Source: Pseudomonas canadensis (GTDB taxonomy: Bacteria > Pseudomonadota > Gammaproteobacteria > Pseudomonadales > Pseudomonadaceae). Taken from it: 64,000 nt of DNA. A program made the position numbers and the translations under genes. Below the pieces are notes generated by a model that had not been told where the DNA came from, searched no databases, and saw nothing but the letters and a program-made list of their open reading frames with translations. The DNA is taken from NCBI RefSeq assembly GCF_000503215.1, contig NZ_AYTD01000017.1, positions 682,001-746,000 of the forward strand, written 5' to 3'. Shown here piece after piece: positions 52,441-61,227 of the stretch (its first letter is position 1; the number at the start of each line of letters is the position of its first letter).

Positions 52441-53229
52441 ATGTCTTCCGCCATGAAATCTTTGTACTTCGCCTTTGTATTTCTTCTGCTCGCAGGTTGT
52501 GCCAGCGGCCCGCGCCTGGACACCAGCCATCCTTCGGTGAACCACGACAACCGCGTGCAGTTCGTGATTGTCCACTACACCTCCACCAACCTTGAACGCT
52601 CCCTGGCATTGCTTACGCACGGCCAGGTCAGCAGCCATTACCTGATCGGCGACGACGCCTCCGGCACCATCTACAAGCTGGTGGATGAAAGCCAGCGCGC
52701 CTGGCATGCCGGCGAAAGCGAATGGATGGGCCGCACCTGGCTCAACTCCAGCTCCATCGGTATCGAGATCGTGAACCCTGGCTACAAGGACACCCCGACC
52801 GGTCGCTTGTGGTACCCGTACTCCGAAGCGCAGGTTAAATCCCTGGTGGTATTGCTCAAGGACATCAGCAAGCGCAACGGCATCGACCCCAAGAACATCA
52901 TTGGCCACAGTGACATCGCACCGTTGCGCAAGCTGGACCCGGGCCCATTGTTCCCTTGGAAACGCCTGGCCGATGAAGGGTTGGGCGTGTGGCCGAATGC
53001 CCAGGCTGTTGCGCGGTTCCAGATGCAATACGCGGCAGAGCTACCGAGCATTACCTGGTTCCAGGAAGAATTGGCCCGTCTGGGTTACCAGACGCCTCAG
53101 ACAGGGGAGTTGGATGTCGCCACGCGCCATGTCATTGCGGCGTTCCAGATGCATTTCCGGCCGTCGCTGTTTGACGGCACACCGGATGCGGAGAGTGCCG
53201 CAATCCTGCGCGCGTTGAATCGAACCTAA
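52441..53229 (+). CDS. ampDh2: N-acetylmuramoyl-L-alanine amidase AmpDh2
   Basis: A 262-residue lipoprotein (VFLLLAGCASG, Cys near residue 20) with an amidase_2 domain. The zinc ligands lie in VIVHYTST, and HSDIAPLRKLDPG supplies a second ligand and the catalytic Lys. A C-terminal peptidoglycan-binding domain covers about residues 190-255. It cleaves the amide bond between MurNAc and the stem peptide in the periplasm. The start may be 52441 or the internal ATG at 52453. It is convergent with kinB and their stop codons overlap. Confidence 0.92.
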   Translation: MSSAMKSLYFAFVFLLLAGCASGPRLDTSHPSVNHDNRVQFVIVHYTSTNLERSLALLTHGQVSSHYLIGDDASGTIYKLVDESQRAWHAGESEWMGRTWLNSSSIGIEIVNPGYKDTPTGRLWYPYSEAQVKSLVVLLKDISKRNGIDPKNIIGHSDIAPLRKLDPGPLFPWKRLADEGLGVWPNAQAVARFQMQYAAELPSITWFQEELARLGYQTPQTGELDVATRHVIAAFQMHFRPSLFDGTPDAESAAILRALNRT

Positions 53230-55013
53230 AGCGGCAACGCCATATAAAACTGAGTGCCCTGCCCCGGCCGCGAATACACGCCCATGCGGCCGCCGTGCAG
53301 TTGCACGATTTCCTTGCAAAGCGCCAGGCCCAGGCCGGCGCCGCCTTTCTTGCGGCCCACTTGGACAAAGGGTTCGAAGATCCGTCCCTGCTGCCCATAA
53401 GCGATGCCTTCGCCGTTGTCCTCGACGCTGACAATCACTCGCTCACCATGACGGCGCGCCTGCAGGCGAATCTGCCCACCCGCCGCCGTGTGGCGCAGGG
53501 CGTTGCCCAGTAGGTTGTCCAACACCCGCTCAAGCTGTGCCTGGTCTGCATACAACCGAGGCAGGTCGGATTGAGCTTCCACCAGCAATTCGATGTTCTG
53601 AGCATTGGCCGGCTCTACGAAGCGTGCACGGGCGTGCTCCAGCAGGTCAGTCACATCGCACGGCCCCAGCGTTAGCTTCTGCAGACCGTTCTGGTAGCGC
53701 GAGAAATTCAGCAGGTCATTGATCAACTGCATCAGGCGCTGCATTTCTTCATTGACCGTATCCAGCAAGTCCGCTTCACGGGACTCGGCCGGGAACTTCG
53801 CACGCTCGCGAAACAGCCCGAATGCCATGTGCATGCCGGTCACCGGCGTACGCAGCTCATGGGAGGCGCGTAATACGAACTCGCTGCGTACCCGTTCGAA
53901 GGCGCGTTGTTCGGTGACATCGTGCAGCACCATCACTGCGCCGAGGATATGCCCCTGGGTATGGCTCACCGGGGTCAAGCTGTACGTCAGCAGGCGCAGT
54001 TCGCCTTCCACTTCCACTTCCAAATCGTCCGGCGCCCGCTCCAGGTTGCCGCCGCGCAGTACCAGTTGCAGTTGCTCATCCAGCTCGGGGCGTGCCAGTG
54101 CTTCGCCAAGACCTTGACCGAGGCGTTCCTCGTCCCAGCCCAATTGACGCTGGGCCACGGGGTTGAGGTGTTCCAGACGGCCTTGGCGGTCAATCATCAG
54201 CAGGCCATCGTCGATGCTGTCGAGTACAGCTTGCAGACGTTGTTGGCCGGCCAGCAACTCATCGACATTGGTTGCCTGATGCTGGCGCAATGCTTCGGCC
54301 ATGATGCCGAAGCGGCGTGTCAGCTGGTTCATTTCTGCTGCGGATGAGATCGGCAGCGTGACCTCGAAATCGCCCTGGCCGATCTTGTCGGCGGCTTTGG
54401 CCAGAGCTTCGATCGGCCCGCCGAAGCGCCGGGCAATGCCATGGGCGGTCACAAACCCGATGATCAGCACTGCAAGCCCCACCAAGCCCAGCAAGCCGGC
54501 GATCAGCAACGCGCGCTCACGTGATTTGTGCTCGCTGTTGCTGATGTTCTCCAACGCCTGCTTGTGTTCGTTGATCAGGCCGTTGCGCAACTTATTGAAG
54601 GTTTCGGTGAGCTTTTCCTTGGAGCCTGGAGGAGGCGTCGGTTGCTGGGATTCGTCAAAGGCGTCCAGCAGATCCTGATACTGGCCTCGGGCCTTACTGA
54701 ACCCAGTCCCGCGATCGTCGCGCTGCTCATGGGCGATGCCCTGGTCCAGCAGGTCGAAGTAGCGTTGCTTGGAGGCTTGCAGTGCCTCAGGGTCGGGGCG
54801 CTCCTCCAGCATCATGATCAGTTGATCGCCCAAGCTCTGGCGCAGCTTCAGCCCCAAGTCCAGCGTGATGAAGTTGCTGCGAATCAGGGATTCCTGGGTC
54901 TTGGCCATTTGCATGACGCTGACCAGGCCCAGGATCAAACCCAACAGGGCGACGGTGATCAACGCTGAGATACTCAGGAACAACCGAGTACGCAGCTTCA
55001 TCGCTAACTTCAT
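53226..55013 (-). CDS. kinB: Sensor histidine kinase KinB
   Basis: A 595-residue sensor with two membrane helices (about 10-35 and 168-190) around a periplasmic helical domain. HAMP (190-245), PAS (about 255-370), dimerisation and ATPase domains follow. The phosphoacceptor is His385 in ASHELRTPV, with Pro390 needed for phosphatase activity, the same numbering as P. aeruginosa KinB. G boxes include DNGEGIAYG and KGGAGLGLALC. It is paired with algB ten bases upstream and controls alginate, virulence and acute stress through AlgB. Confidence 0.96.
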   Translation of the reverse strand: MKLAMKLRTRLFLSISALITVALLGLILGLVSVMQMAKTQESLIRSNFITLDLGLKLRQSLGDQLIMMLEERPDPEALQASKQRYFDLLDQGIAHEQRDDRGTGFSKARGQYQDLLDAFDESQQPTPPPGSKEKLTETFNKLRNGLINEHKQALENISNSEHKSRERALLIAGLLGLVGLAVLIIGFVTAHGIARRFGGPIEALAKAADKIGQGDFEVTLPISSAAEMNQLTRRFGIMAEALRQHQATNVDELLAGQQRLQAVLDSIDDGLLMIDRQGRLEHLNPVAQRQLGWDEERLGQGLGEALARPELDEQLQLVLRGGNLERAPDDLEVEVEGELRLLTYSLTPVSHTQGHILGAVMVLHDVTEQRAFERVRSEFVLRASHELRTPVTGMHMAFGLFRERAKFPAESREADLLDTVNEEMQRLMQLINDLLNFSRYQNGLQKLTLGPCDVTDLLEHARARFVEPANAQNIELLVEAQSDLPRLYADQAQLERVLDNLLGNALRHTAAGGQIRLQARRHGERVIVSVEDNGEGIAYGQQGRIFEPFVQVGRKKGGAGLGLALCKEIVQLHGGRMGVYSRPGQGTQFYMALPL

Positions 55014-55023
55014 AAGGTGCAGC

Positions 55024-56370
55024 TCACAGGTTGTACTGTTTGCGTTTGCGGTACAGGGTCGATGCGTCGATGCCCAAGGTGCGGGCGGCCTGGTCCAGTG
55101 TGTCGCTGGTGGCGAGCACGGCGCCGATATGGGCTTTTTCCAACTGATCCAGGCTGAGCGCCGCGCCAATGCGTGGGGCGTTGTTTCCGGGTTGTTCGGC
55201 CATGCCCAGGTGGGTGATTTCCACCTTCTCTTGCGGGCAGATAATACTGGCGCGCTCCACCACGTTGCGCAGTTCGCGGATATTGCCCGGCCAGCGGTAG
55301 TTGAGCAGTGCTTCGCGCGCTTCATCGCTGAAGCCACGCGCCGGTCGGGCGTATTCCTTGACGAAGCGCGCCAGGAAGCGATCGGCCAGGGTCAGGATGT
55401 CCTCACTGCGCTCGCGCAGCGGCGGCAAGTGCAAGGTGATGACATTGAGGCGGTACAACAAGTCTTCGCGGAAGCGGCCGTCGCGGACCATGTCTTCCAG
55501 ATTCAGGTTGGTGGCTGCCAGGATACGCACGTCAGCACGGCGAGTGACCGGATCGCCCACCCGCTCGTATTCCTTATCCTGAATAAAGCGCAGCAACTTG
55601 GGTTGCAATGTGAGGGGAAAGTCGCCGATCTCATCGAGAAACAGCGTGCCGCCGTCCGCTTGGTTAACGCGGCCCAAGGTACTTTCGCTGGCGCCAGTAA
55701 ACGCACCGCGGCTATGACCAAACAACTCGCTTTCCATCAGTTCTGCGGTCAGCGACGGGCAGTTGATGGTGACGCAGGATTTTTTCGAGCGCTTGCTCCA
55801 GCCGTGTATGGCGCGGGCGAGTTCGCCTTTACCGGTACCGGATTCGCCCAGGATCAGAATGTTGGCATCGGTGCCGGCCACTTGGCGCGCGGTTTCCAGT
55901 ACCACCATCATTGCAGGGCTATGGGAATCGAGGCCGTCTTTCGGCTGGCGCACTTCGCCTTCAAGGGCTTCGAGGCGTGCGGAGAGTTGGCGTACTTCCA
56001 ACTGCTTGGCGGTGGCGAGGCGCAGTTGATCAGGGCTGCAAGGCTTGACCAGGTAATCGGCAGCGCCGGCCTGGATCGCATCAACGGCGGTATCGACTGC
56101 AGAGTGGGCGGTCACAATCACAACACGCATCCACGGCGCCTGAACGCGCATCTGGGCCAGTACATCCAGGCCATTGTCCTCGCCCAGGCGCAGATCGAGG
56201 AAGCATAAGTCGAACACCTGGCGCTGCATCAAGGCATCGGCCTGAGCGGCGCTGTTCGCGGTGGCTACGGTGTAGCCTTCATCTTCCAGGCAATAACGGA
56301 AGGTGCGGAGGATCGCGGATTCGTCATCCACTAAAAGAATACGGCCTTGAAGTTCCTTGGCTGATTCCAT
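55024..56370 (-). CDS. algB: NtrC-family response regulator AlgB
   Basis: A 448-residue regulator. The receiver domain has phosphorylation site Asp59 (LCFLDLRLGEDNG). The AAA+ domain has Walker A GESGTGKG (175-182) and an intact GAFTGA loop (222-227). The C-terminal Fis-type helix-turn-helix contains LDQAARTLGIDASTLYRKRK. GAFTGA means it can contact sigma-54. The start MESAKELQGR at 56370 is the family N-terminus. It is transcribed with kinB and divergently from the PA5482-like operon. Confidence 0.96.
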   Translation of the reverse strand: MESAKELQGRILLVDDESAILRTFRYCLEDEGYTVATANSAAQADALMQRQVFDLCFLDLRLGEDNGLDVLAQMRVQAPWMRVVIVTAHSAVDTAVDAIQAGAADYLVKPCSPDQLRLATAKQLEVRQLSARLEALEGEVRQPKDGLDSHSPAMMVVLETARQVAGTDANILILGESGTGKGELARAIHGWSKRSKKSCVTINCPSLTAELMESELFGHSRGAFTGASESTLGRVNQADGGTLFLDEIGDFPLTLQPKLLRFIQDKEYERVGDPVTRRADVRILAATNLNLEDMVRDGRFREDLLYRLNVITLHLPPLRERSEDILTLADRFLARFVKEYARPARGFSDEAREALLNYRWPGNIRELRNVVERASIICPQEKVEITHLGMAEQPGNNAPRIGAALSLDQLEKAHIGAVLATSDTLDQAARTLGIDASTLYRKRKQYNL

Positions 56371-56748
56371 CTGTCCCGCGCTCCTTAAACTATGAATGAT
56401 GGTGTTTAGTCCCGGAATAATCGGGCAAGTTGCATGGTTTATTCTGATCCATAAAAGGCAGCGTCGTGCAGCTATCTGCATCGTTGCCTACAAAGCCCCG
56501 GCTGATGGCGTTTTCATGCCGTCTTGCCACTTCGGCAGCACTCATTCCGTGTTCTATCCATTGATCCGACCGCTGGCCATCGTGCATTTCGCACGGCGCC
56601 CAGACGGGCATCGTGCAGGATGCTGGGGGTCAACCCAATCGTCAATATTCAACTCATTGATTTTATTGAGTTTTATTTTGTAAAAAAGCTGGCATGCACT
56701 CTGCAATACCTCTCCCAACGAATAATCAAAATGCGGGAGAACAGCAGC
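56371..56748. other. Intergenic control region between algB and the PA5482-like operon
   Basis: This 378-base gap separates divergent genes and has no convincing coding frame. It holds a sigma-54-type promoter at 56690-56705 reading right. Upstream is the small palindrome CGTGCATTTCGCACG (56581-56595), a possible enhancer site for an NtrC-family activator. An A+T-rich stretch at 56645-56690 could be a bending site. No algB promoter was assigned. Confidence 0.6.
56690..56705 (+). promoter_or_regulatory. Sigma-54 (RpoN)-type promoter
   Basis: TGGCATGCACTCTGCA matches TGGCACG-N4-TTGCA with two mismatches. The invariant GG and GC are exactly 12 bases apart. Transcription would start near 56717, about 30 bases before the PA5482-like start codon. 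Confidence 0.75.
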
Positions 56749-57033
56749 ATGACTCGCCAAAGCCTCAGCCAATTGCGTGTATCGCCACTGCGCTTGCAAC
56801 AAGGCCTGTTTGCCAGCCTGGCCCTGATGGTCACGCTGATTGGCGGCCAGCAGTTGCAACATTGGCAGCAGAGTCAGCAGCAGATCCCCCAGTTTGAACG
56901 TCCGGCCATGACCCAAACCCATTTCCGTTCCGTTGGCAGTGTTGCTGCCGATGCAACAGCCCCGCAATTGCGGATGGTTGATCAGGAGTCTGCCCTGAGT
57001 GAACTGCCATCCCAGGAGCGTTGGGTGTTTTAG
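56749..57033 (+). CDS. Small single-pass membrane protein (PA5482-like)
   Basis: A 94-residue protein with one hydrophobic segment near residues 20-38 (LFASLALMVTLIGGQQLQHW) and a polar C-terminal tail rich in Gln. No catalytic motif is seen. The ATG at 56749 follows GGGAGA. An ATG at 56731 would add six residues but lacks a site. It leads an operon with DUF1328 and Ivy genes, the PA5482-PA5481 region. Function is unknown, and envelope stress is suggested by the Ivy partner. Confidence 0.75.
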   Translation: MTRQSLSQLRVSPLRLQQGLFASLALMVTLIGGQQLQHWQQSQQQIPQFERPAMTQTHFRSVGSVAADATAPQLRMVDQESALSELPSQERWVF

Positions 57034-57110
57034 GCACCAACAGCCGCTTGTATTGAGCGGCTGCACGGCACTACCGCTGTTACCCCTATAAAAGCGTAAG
57101 GAGAATCACC

Positions 57111-57275
57111 ATGTTGAGTTGGGCAATCACGTTTCTGATCATCGCCATTGTGGCTGCAGTCCTGGGCTTCGGTGGTATCGCGGGCACCGCCACGGGTATC
57201 GCAAAAATTCTGTTTGTGGTCTTCCTGGTGATGTTCATCGCTTCCTTCTTCTTTGGTCGTCGCGGCCGAGGCTGA
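57111..57275 (+). CDS. DUF1328 small membrane protein (YtjA-like)
   Basis: This 54-residue protein is almost entirely two hydrophobic helices (MLSWAITFLIIAIVAAVLGF and AKILFVVFLVMFIASFFFG) with a glycine-rich turn and a basic end, GRRGRG. This is the DUF1328/YtjA layout. A strong AAGGAGAA ribosome site precedes the ATG. The Ivy gene starts three bases after its stop, so the two are coupled. Function is unknown. Confidence 0.9.
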   Translation: MLSWAITFLIIAIVAAVLGFGGIAGTATGIAKILFVVFLVMFIASFFFGRRGRG

Positions 57276-57277
57276 AC

Positions 57278-57745
57278 ATGACGACTTTGCCTCTTAAAGC
57301 TATTGCTGCCGCCCTGCTCCTGGGCGGCAGCGGCTTGGCGATGGCCGCCAATGACGGCCAATCCCGGGCCAACGAATTGCTCAGTGCGGACCCGCAATAC
57401 CGCGAAACCTGGCAAGGCGTGGTGAAGAAAGAAGAACGGCTGCCGGAATGGGTGATGAACCTGTCGGGTACGGCCGAACAAATGAATGCCGTGGAAGAAG
57501 ATGGCGACAAGTACTTGGTCGGGCCGCTATGCGAAACCGCTGACACGTGCCTGAACAAACGCCTGATCGTTGCCTTCAGCCTCGACAAGGAAGATGCCTA
57601 CGCCATGTTGGTGGAAGTCCCGGCCGGTCTTCCGGCGGACAAATCCCCGACGCGGCATGCCGATTACCGTTTTATCGGTAAGCCGGATGAAGGCATGCAG
57701 AAGTTGCTCATGGAGCAGCTGAAGAAAGATCCGAATTGGTATTAG
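57278..57745 (+). CDS. Inhibitor of vertebrate lysozyme (Ivy) family protein
   Basis: A 155-residue periplasmic protein with a signal peptide (IAAALLLGGSGLAMA). The conserved Ivy domain includes ADPQYRETWQGVVKKEERLP. A cysteine-bracketed loop CETADTC near residue 87-93 stands where the lysozyme-plugging CKPHDC loop occurs in E. coli Ivy. The loop lacks the conserved His seen in E. coli, so lysozyme inhibition is uncertain. Lytic transglycosylase control is another proposed role. It resembles PA5481. Confidence 0.85.
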   Translation: MTTLPLKAIAAALLLGGSGLAMAANDGQSRANELLSADPQYRETWQGVVKKEERLPEWVMNLSGTAEQMNAVEEDGDKYLVGPLCETADTCLNKRLIVAFSLDKEDAYAMLVEVPAGLPADKSPTRHADYRFIGKPDEGMQKLLMEQLKKDPNWY

Positions 57746-58464
57746 GTTCCGTCTGACGCGTCTGTCGTCTGCGAAGCCTGCGTCCATAGAAAGAAGCCTC
57801 TCGCTTCTTTCTGTTTGCATCGCTCGCCAAGGGCGGTGCATGACCAAGGGGTCGGGTTGCTCTGATCAATCTGGATCGGCGTGACCTACGGGCACAGGGA
57901 GTGCCTGCGCAAGGGCCGGGTCAGGCGAAAAGCTGCGACGCAGGTTCACAAGCTCACGGCTTGCTGAACTTGCGGCGGGCTTATTTCTCTTTTGTTATGC
58001 CCTCCTTAGTCGAATATTTCCCTTCTGCTTGTTCAGAACCATTTCTTGGTATGTCCGGTCGACCATCTATCGATAAAATTTGAGGGTGCCCATAGGACAT
58101 TTCCGACACTAAACGACGGAATTCCCAGACATTTCTGCCGGCGCTTGAAAGACGTCCTAATTCTCTGAGCGAGCCGGGTTTGGCCGGTTCACGGCATGTA
58201 TGTCGGACAAAATGTCACATTTGAACTGACCGTTCGGACAGTTATTATGAAAAAAAGCCATGCCGATTCGGCATAGGGTAGGCGTTTACGGCATTAGACG
58301 TCGCTCCCTTGCATGGGAATAGTTGCGCCTTTTTTCGCCTGCCAGTAAGCCATTTCGGCCACGCTGCGGTGACCTTCCATGGAGGCAGATGCACACACTT
58401 TTTCGCTCTCGAGCGTTGCAGCTGGCGCATTTGCCTTAAGTTCACTTGAAGTAAGGGTAATGAC
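57746..58464. other. 719-base intergenic region before gltP
   Basis: No convincing gene is seen. After the Ivy stop comes a hairpin at 57788-57812 (AGAAAGAAG/CTTCTTTCT) that probably ends the operon. Bases 57960-58080 are A+T-richer than the surroundings. From 58094 to 58243 the motif GACATTTCCGAC recurs in direct and inverted form, suggesting an operator array for gltP. At 58253-58275 a small ATGCCGATTCGGCAT palindrome is preceded by an A run. The gltP start is at 58465. Confidence 0.5.
57788..57812 (+). terminator. Terminator after the Ivy gene
   Basis: AGAAAGAAGC and GCTTCTTTCT pair around a short loop about 45 bases after the Ivy stop. The following bases are only moderately T-rich. Confidence 0.65.
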
Positions 58465-59796
58465 ATGAAGAAGGCAAAGCTAAGCCTCGCCTGGCAGATC
58501 CTCATCGGTTTGGTGCTGGGGATCGCAATCGGTGCAGTGCTCAACCATTTCAGTGCTGAAAAGGCCTGGTGGATCAGCAATGTGTTGCAGCCAGCGGGCG
58601 ATATCTTTATCCGCCTGATCAAGATGATCGTGATCCCGATTGTGATCTCCTCGCTGATCGTCGGCATTGCCGGTGTCGGTGATGCGAAGAAGCTCGGGCG
58701 TATCGGCGTCAAAACCATCCTTTACTTCGAAATCGTCACCACTATCGCCATCGTGGTCGGCCTGCTGCTGGCCAACCTGTTCCACCCCGGCGCCGGCATC
58801 GACATGAGTACCCTGGGTACCGTCGACATCTCCAAGTACACCGCCACCGCCGCCGAAGTGCAGCATGAGCATGCGTTCATCGAGACCATCCTCAACCTGA
58901 TCCCGTCGAACATCTTCGCCGCTGTTGCCCGTGGCGAAATGCTGCCGATCATCTTCTTCTCGGTGCTGTTCGGCCTGGGCTTGTCGAGCCTCAAGCCTGA
59001 GCTGCGCGAGCCACTGGTGACCATGTTCCAGGGCGTGTCCGAGAGCATGTTCAAAGTCACCCACATGATCATGAAGTACGCCCCGATCGGCGTATTCGCA
59101 CTGATCGCCGTGACCGTCGCCAACTTCGGCTTCGCCTCCTTGCTGCCGCTGGCCAAGCTGGTGATCCTGGTTTACGTCGCCATCCTGTTCTTTGCCTTTG
59201 CAGTACTGGGCCTGATCGCTCGCCTGTTTGGTTTCTCGATCCTCAAGCTGATCCGTATCTTCAAGGATGAGCTGGTCCTGGCCTACTCCACCGCCAGCTC
59301 CGAAACCGTGCTGCCGCGCGTGATCGAGAAGATGGAAGCCTACGGCGCGCCGAAAGCCATCTGCAGCTTCGTTGTGCCGACCGGTTACTCGTTTAACCTC
59401 GACGGTTCGACCCTTTACCAGAGCATCGCGGCAATCTTTATTGCCCAGCTGTATGGCATCGACCTGTCGGTTGGCCAACAGTTGATGCTGGTCCTGACCC
59501 TGATGGTCACCTCCAAAGGCATCGCTGGTGTGCCGGGCGTGTCCTTCGTGGTGCTGCTGGCGACCCTGGGCAGCGTGGGCATTCCGCTGGAAGGCCTGGC
59601 GTTCATCGCCGGTGTCGACCGCATCATGGACATGGCGCGTACCGCCTTGAACGTGATCGGCAACGCCCTGGCCGTATTGGTCATCTCCCGTTGGGAAGGT
59701 ATGTACGACGACGCCAAGGGCGAGCGCTACTGGAACTCGCTGCCGCACTGGCGCAGCAAGGAAGCCGCGCCGGCCGCCCAAGCGACCCGCAGCTGA
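58465..59796 (+). CDS. gltP: Glutamate/aspartate:proton symporter (DAACS family)
   Basis: This 443-residue transporter has eight membrane helices and two re-entrant hairpins. The serine-rich motif STASSETVLPRVIEKM and the TM7-HP2 region SFVVPTGYSFNLDGSTLYQ are hallmarks of the DAACS family. It imports glutamate or aspartate with protons or sodium. PAO1 has gltP at PA5479. It is a single-gene unit with a strong terminator at 59814. A dicarboxylate substrate cannot be excluded from sequence alone. Confidence 0.93.
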   Translation: MKKAKLSLAWQILIGLVLGIAIGAVLNHFSAEKAWWISNVLQPAGDIFIRLIKMIVIPIVISSLIVGIAGVGDAKKLGRIGVKTILYFEIVTTIAIVVGLLLANLFHPGAGIDMSTLGTVDISKYTATAAEVQHEHAFIETILNLIPSNIFAAVARGEMLPIIFFSVLFGLGLSSLKPELREPLVTMFQGVSESMFKVTHMIMKYAPIGVFALIAVTVANFGFASLLPLAKLVILVYVAILFFAFAVLGLIARLFGFSILKLIRIFKDELVLAYSTASSETVLPRVIEKMEAYGAPKAICSFVVPTGYSFNLDGSTLYQSIAAIFIAQLYGIDLSVGQQLMLVLTLMVTSKGIAGVPGVSFVVLLATLGSVGIPLEGLAFIAGVDRIMDMARTALNVIGNALAVLVISRWEGMYDDAKGERYWNSLPHWRSKEAAPAAQATRS

Positions 59797-59813
59797 TAGC
59801 ACTACAGCTCTAA

Positions 59814-59843
59814 GACAAACCCCGGATAATTCCGGGGTTTGTC
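59814..59843 (+). terminator. Terminator after gltP
   Basis: A perfect 13-bp stem (GACAAACCCCGGA and its complement) with loop TAAT follows the gltP stop by 17 bases. A short T-rich stretch follows. Confidence 0.85.
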
Positions 59844-59894
59844 GTTTCTGCCAGCCCCGCTATCATTCGCTCCATTCTTCGGGGGATTCAACTG

Positions 59895-61124
59895 ATGCTC
59901 AATGGCCTGTGGCTTGGCTTCTTTGTCGTGGCAATGGTGTCGGCACTGGCGCAATGGCTGGTCGGCGGTAACGCCGGAATTTTCGCGGCAATGGTCGAAA
60001 GCATTTTCGCCATGGCCAAACTGTCGGTGGAAGTGATGGTGCTGCTGTTCGGCACCCTGACCCTGTGGCTGGGTTTCTTGCGCATCGCCGAGAAGGCCGG
60101 AATTGTCGATTGGCTGGCCAAGGCCCTTGGCCCGCTGTTTCGCCGCCTGATGCCGGAAGTGCCTGCCGGCCACCCCGCGATCGGTTTGATCACCCTCAAC
60201 TTCGCCGCCAACGGCCTGGGCTTGGATAACGCGGCGACGCCTATCGGCTTGAAAGCGATGAAGGCGCTGCAGGAACTCAACCCCATCCCCAACACCGCGA
60301 GTAATGCGCAGATCCTGTTCCTGGTGCTCAACGCGTCGTCGCTGACGCTACTGCCGGTGACCATCTTCATGTACCGCGCCCAGCAAGGCGCGGCGGACCC
60401 GACGCTGGTGTTTCTGCCGATCCTGCTGGCGACCAGCGCCTCAACCCTGGTCGGCCTGCTCTCGGTGGCGATCATGCAGCGCCTGCGGCTGTGGGACCCG
60501 GTGGTGCTGGCCTATCTGATTCCGGGCGCACTGGTGTTGGGCGGCTTCATGGCATTGCTGGCGACCCTTTCCGCGACGGCGCTGGCTGGCTTGTCGTCGA
60601 TCCTCGGCAACCTCACGTTGTTCGGGTTGATCATGCTGTTTCTGGTGATCGGCGCGTTGCGCAAGGTCAAGGTCTACGAGGCATTTGTCGAAGGCGCAAA
60701 AGAAGGCTTCGACGTGGCCAAGAACCTGCTGCCCTACCTGGTGGCGATGCTGTGTGCCGTGGGTGTGTTGCGCGCTTCGGGCGCCCTGGATTTCGGCCTG
60801 GAAGGCATTCGCCATGTGGTCGCCTGGACCGGTATGGACACACGCTTTGTCGATGCCTTGCCGACTGCGATGGTCAAGCCGTTTTCCGGCAGCGCTGCGC
60901 GGGCGATGTTGATCGAGACCATGCAGACTCAAGGTGTAGACAGCTTCCCGGCGCTGGTGGCGGCGACGATTCAGGGCAGTACCGAGACCACCTTCTATGT
61001 GTTGGCGGTGTACTTTGGGTCGGTGGGTATCCAGCGCGCCAGGCATGCGGTGGGGTGTGCGTTGCTGGCGGAGTTGGCCGGTGTCGTTGCTGCTATTGCG
61101 GTGTGCTACTGGTTCTTTGGCTGA
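59895..61124 (+). CDS. Nucleoside-recognition (Gate) domain membrane protein, SpmA-SpmB-like fusion
   Basis: A 409-residue polytopic protein. The N-terminal half resembles SpmA (LFRRLMPEVPAGHPAIGLITL, then NFAANGLGLDNAATPIGLKA) and the C-terminal half resembles SpmB (YEAFVEGAKEGFDVAKNLLP, GSTETTFYVLAVYFGSVGI). The two Gate domains are fused in one chain (PA5478-like). The substrate is unknown, perhaps a nucleoside or peptide. It is probably in the inner membrane. A REP pair follows. Confidence 0.88.
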   Translation: MLNGLWLGFFVVAMVSALAQWLVGGNAGIFAAMVESIFAMAKLSVEVMVLLFGTLTLWLGFLRIAEKAGIVDWLAKALGPLFRRLMPEVPAGHPAIGLITLNFAANGLGLDNAATPIGLKAMKALQELNPIPNTASNAQILFLVLNASSLTLLPVTIFMYRAQQGAADPTLVFLPILLATSASTLVGLLSVAIMQRLRLWDPVVLAYLIPGALVLGGFMALLATLSATALAGLSSILGNLTLFGLIMLFLVIGALRKVKVYEAFVEGAKEGFDVAKNLLPYLVAMLCAVGVLRASGALDFGLEGIRHVVAWTGMDTRFVDALPTAMVKPFSGSAARAMLIETMQTQGVDSFPALVAATIQGSTETTFYVLAVYFGSVGIQRARHAVGCALLAELAGVVAAIAVCYWFFG

Positions 61125-61137
61125 GGCTTATACCGCT

Positions 61138-61220
61138 TTCGCGAGCAAGCCCGCTCCCACATTCGACCGCGTTTCGTCAGGATGAACACGGTCAAATGTG
61201 GGAGCGGGCTTGCTCGCGAA
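61138..61220. repeat. REP pair (TGTGGGAGCGGGC family)
   Basis: TTCGCGAGCAAGCCCGCTCC and an inverted GGAGCGGGCTTGCTCGCGAA copy with 20-base complementary ends flank about 40 bases. It lies between converging genes. Confidence 0.9.
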
Positions 61221-61227
61221 GAGGCCC

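Noticed and set aside
58253..58275. ATGCCGATTCGGCAT palindrome with A run as a minus-strand terminator
   Set aside because: There is no minus-strand gene upstream that it could terminate, and its stem is short. It was left as an unassigned palindrome.
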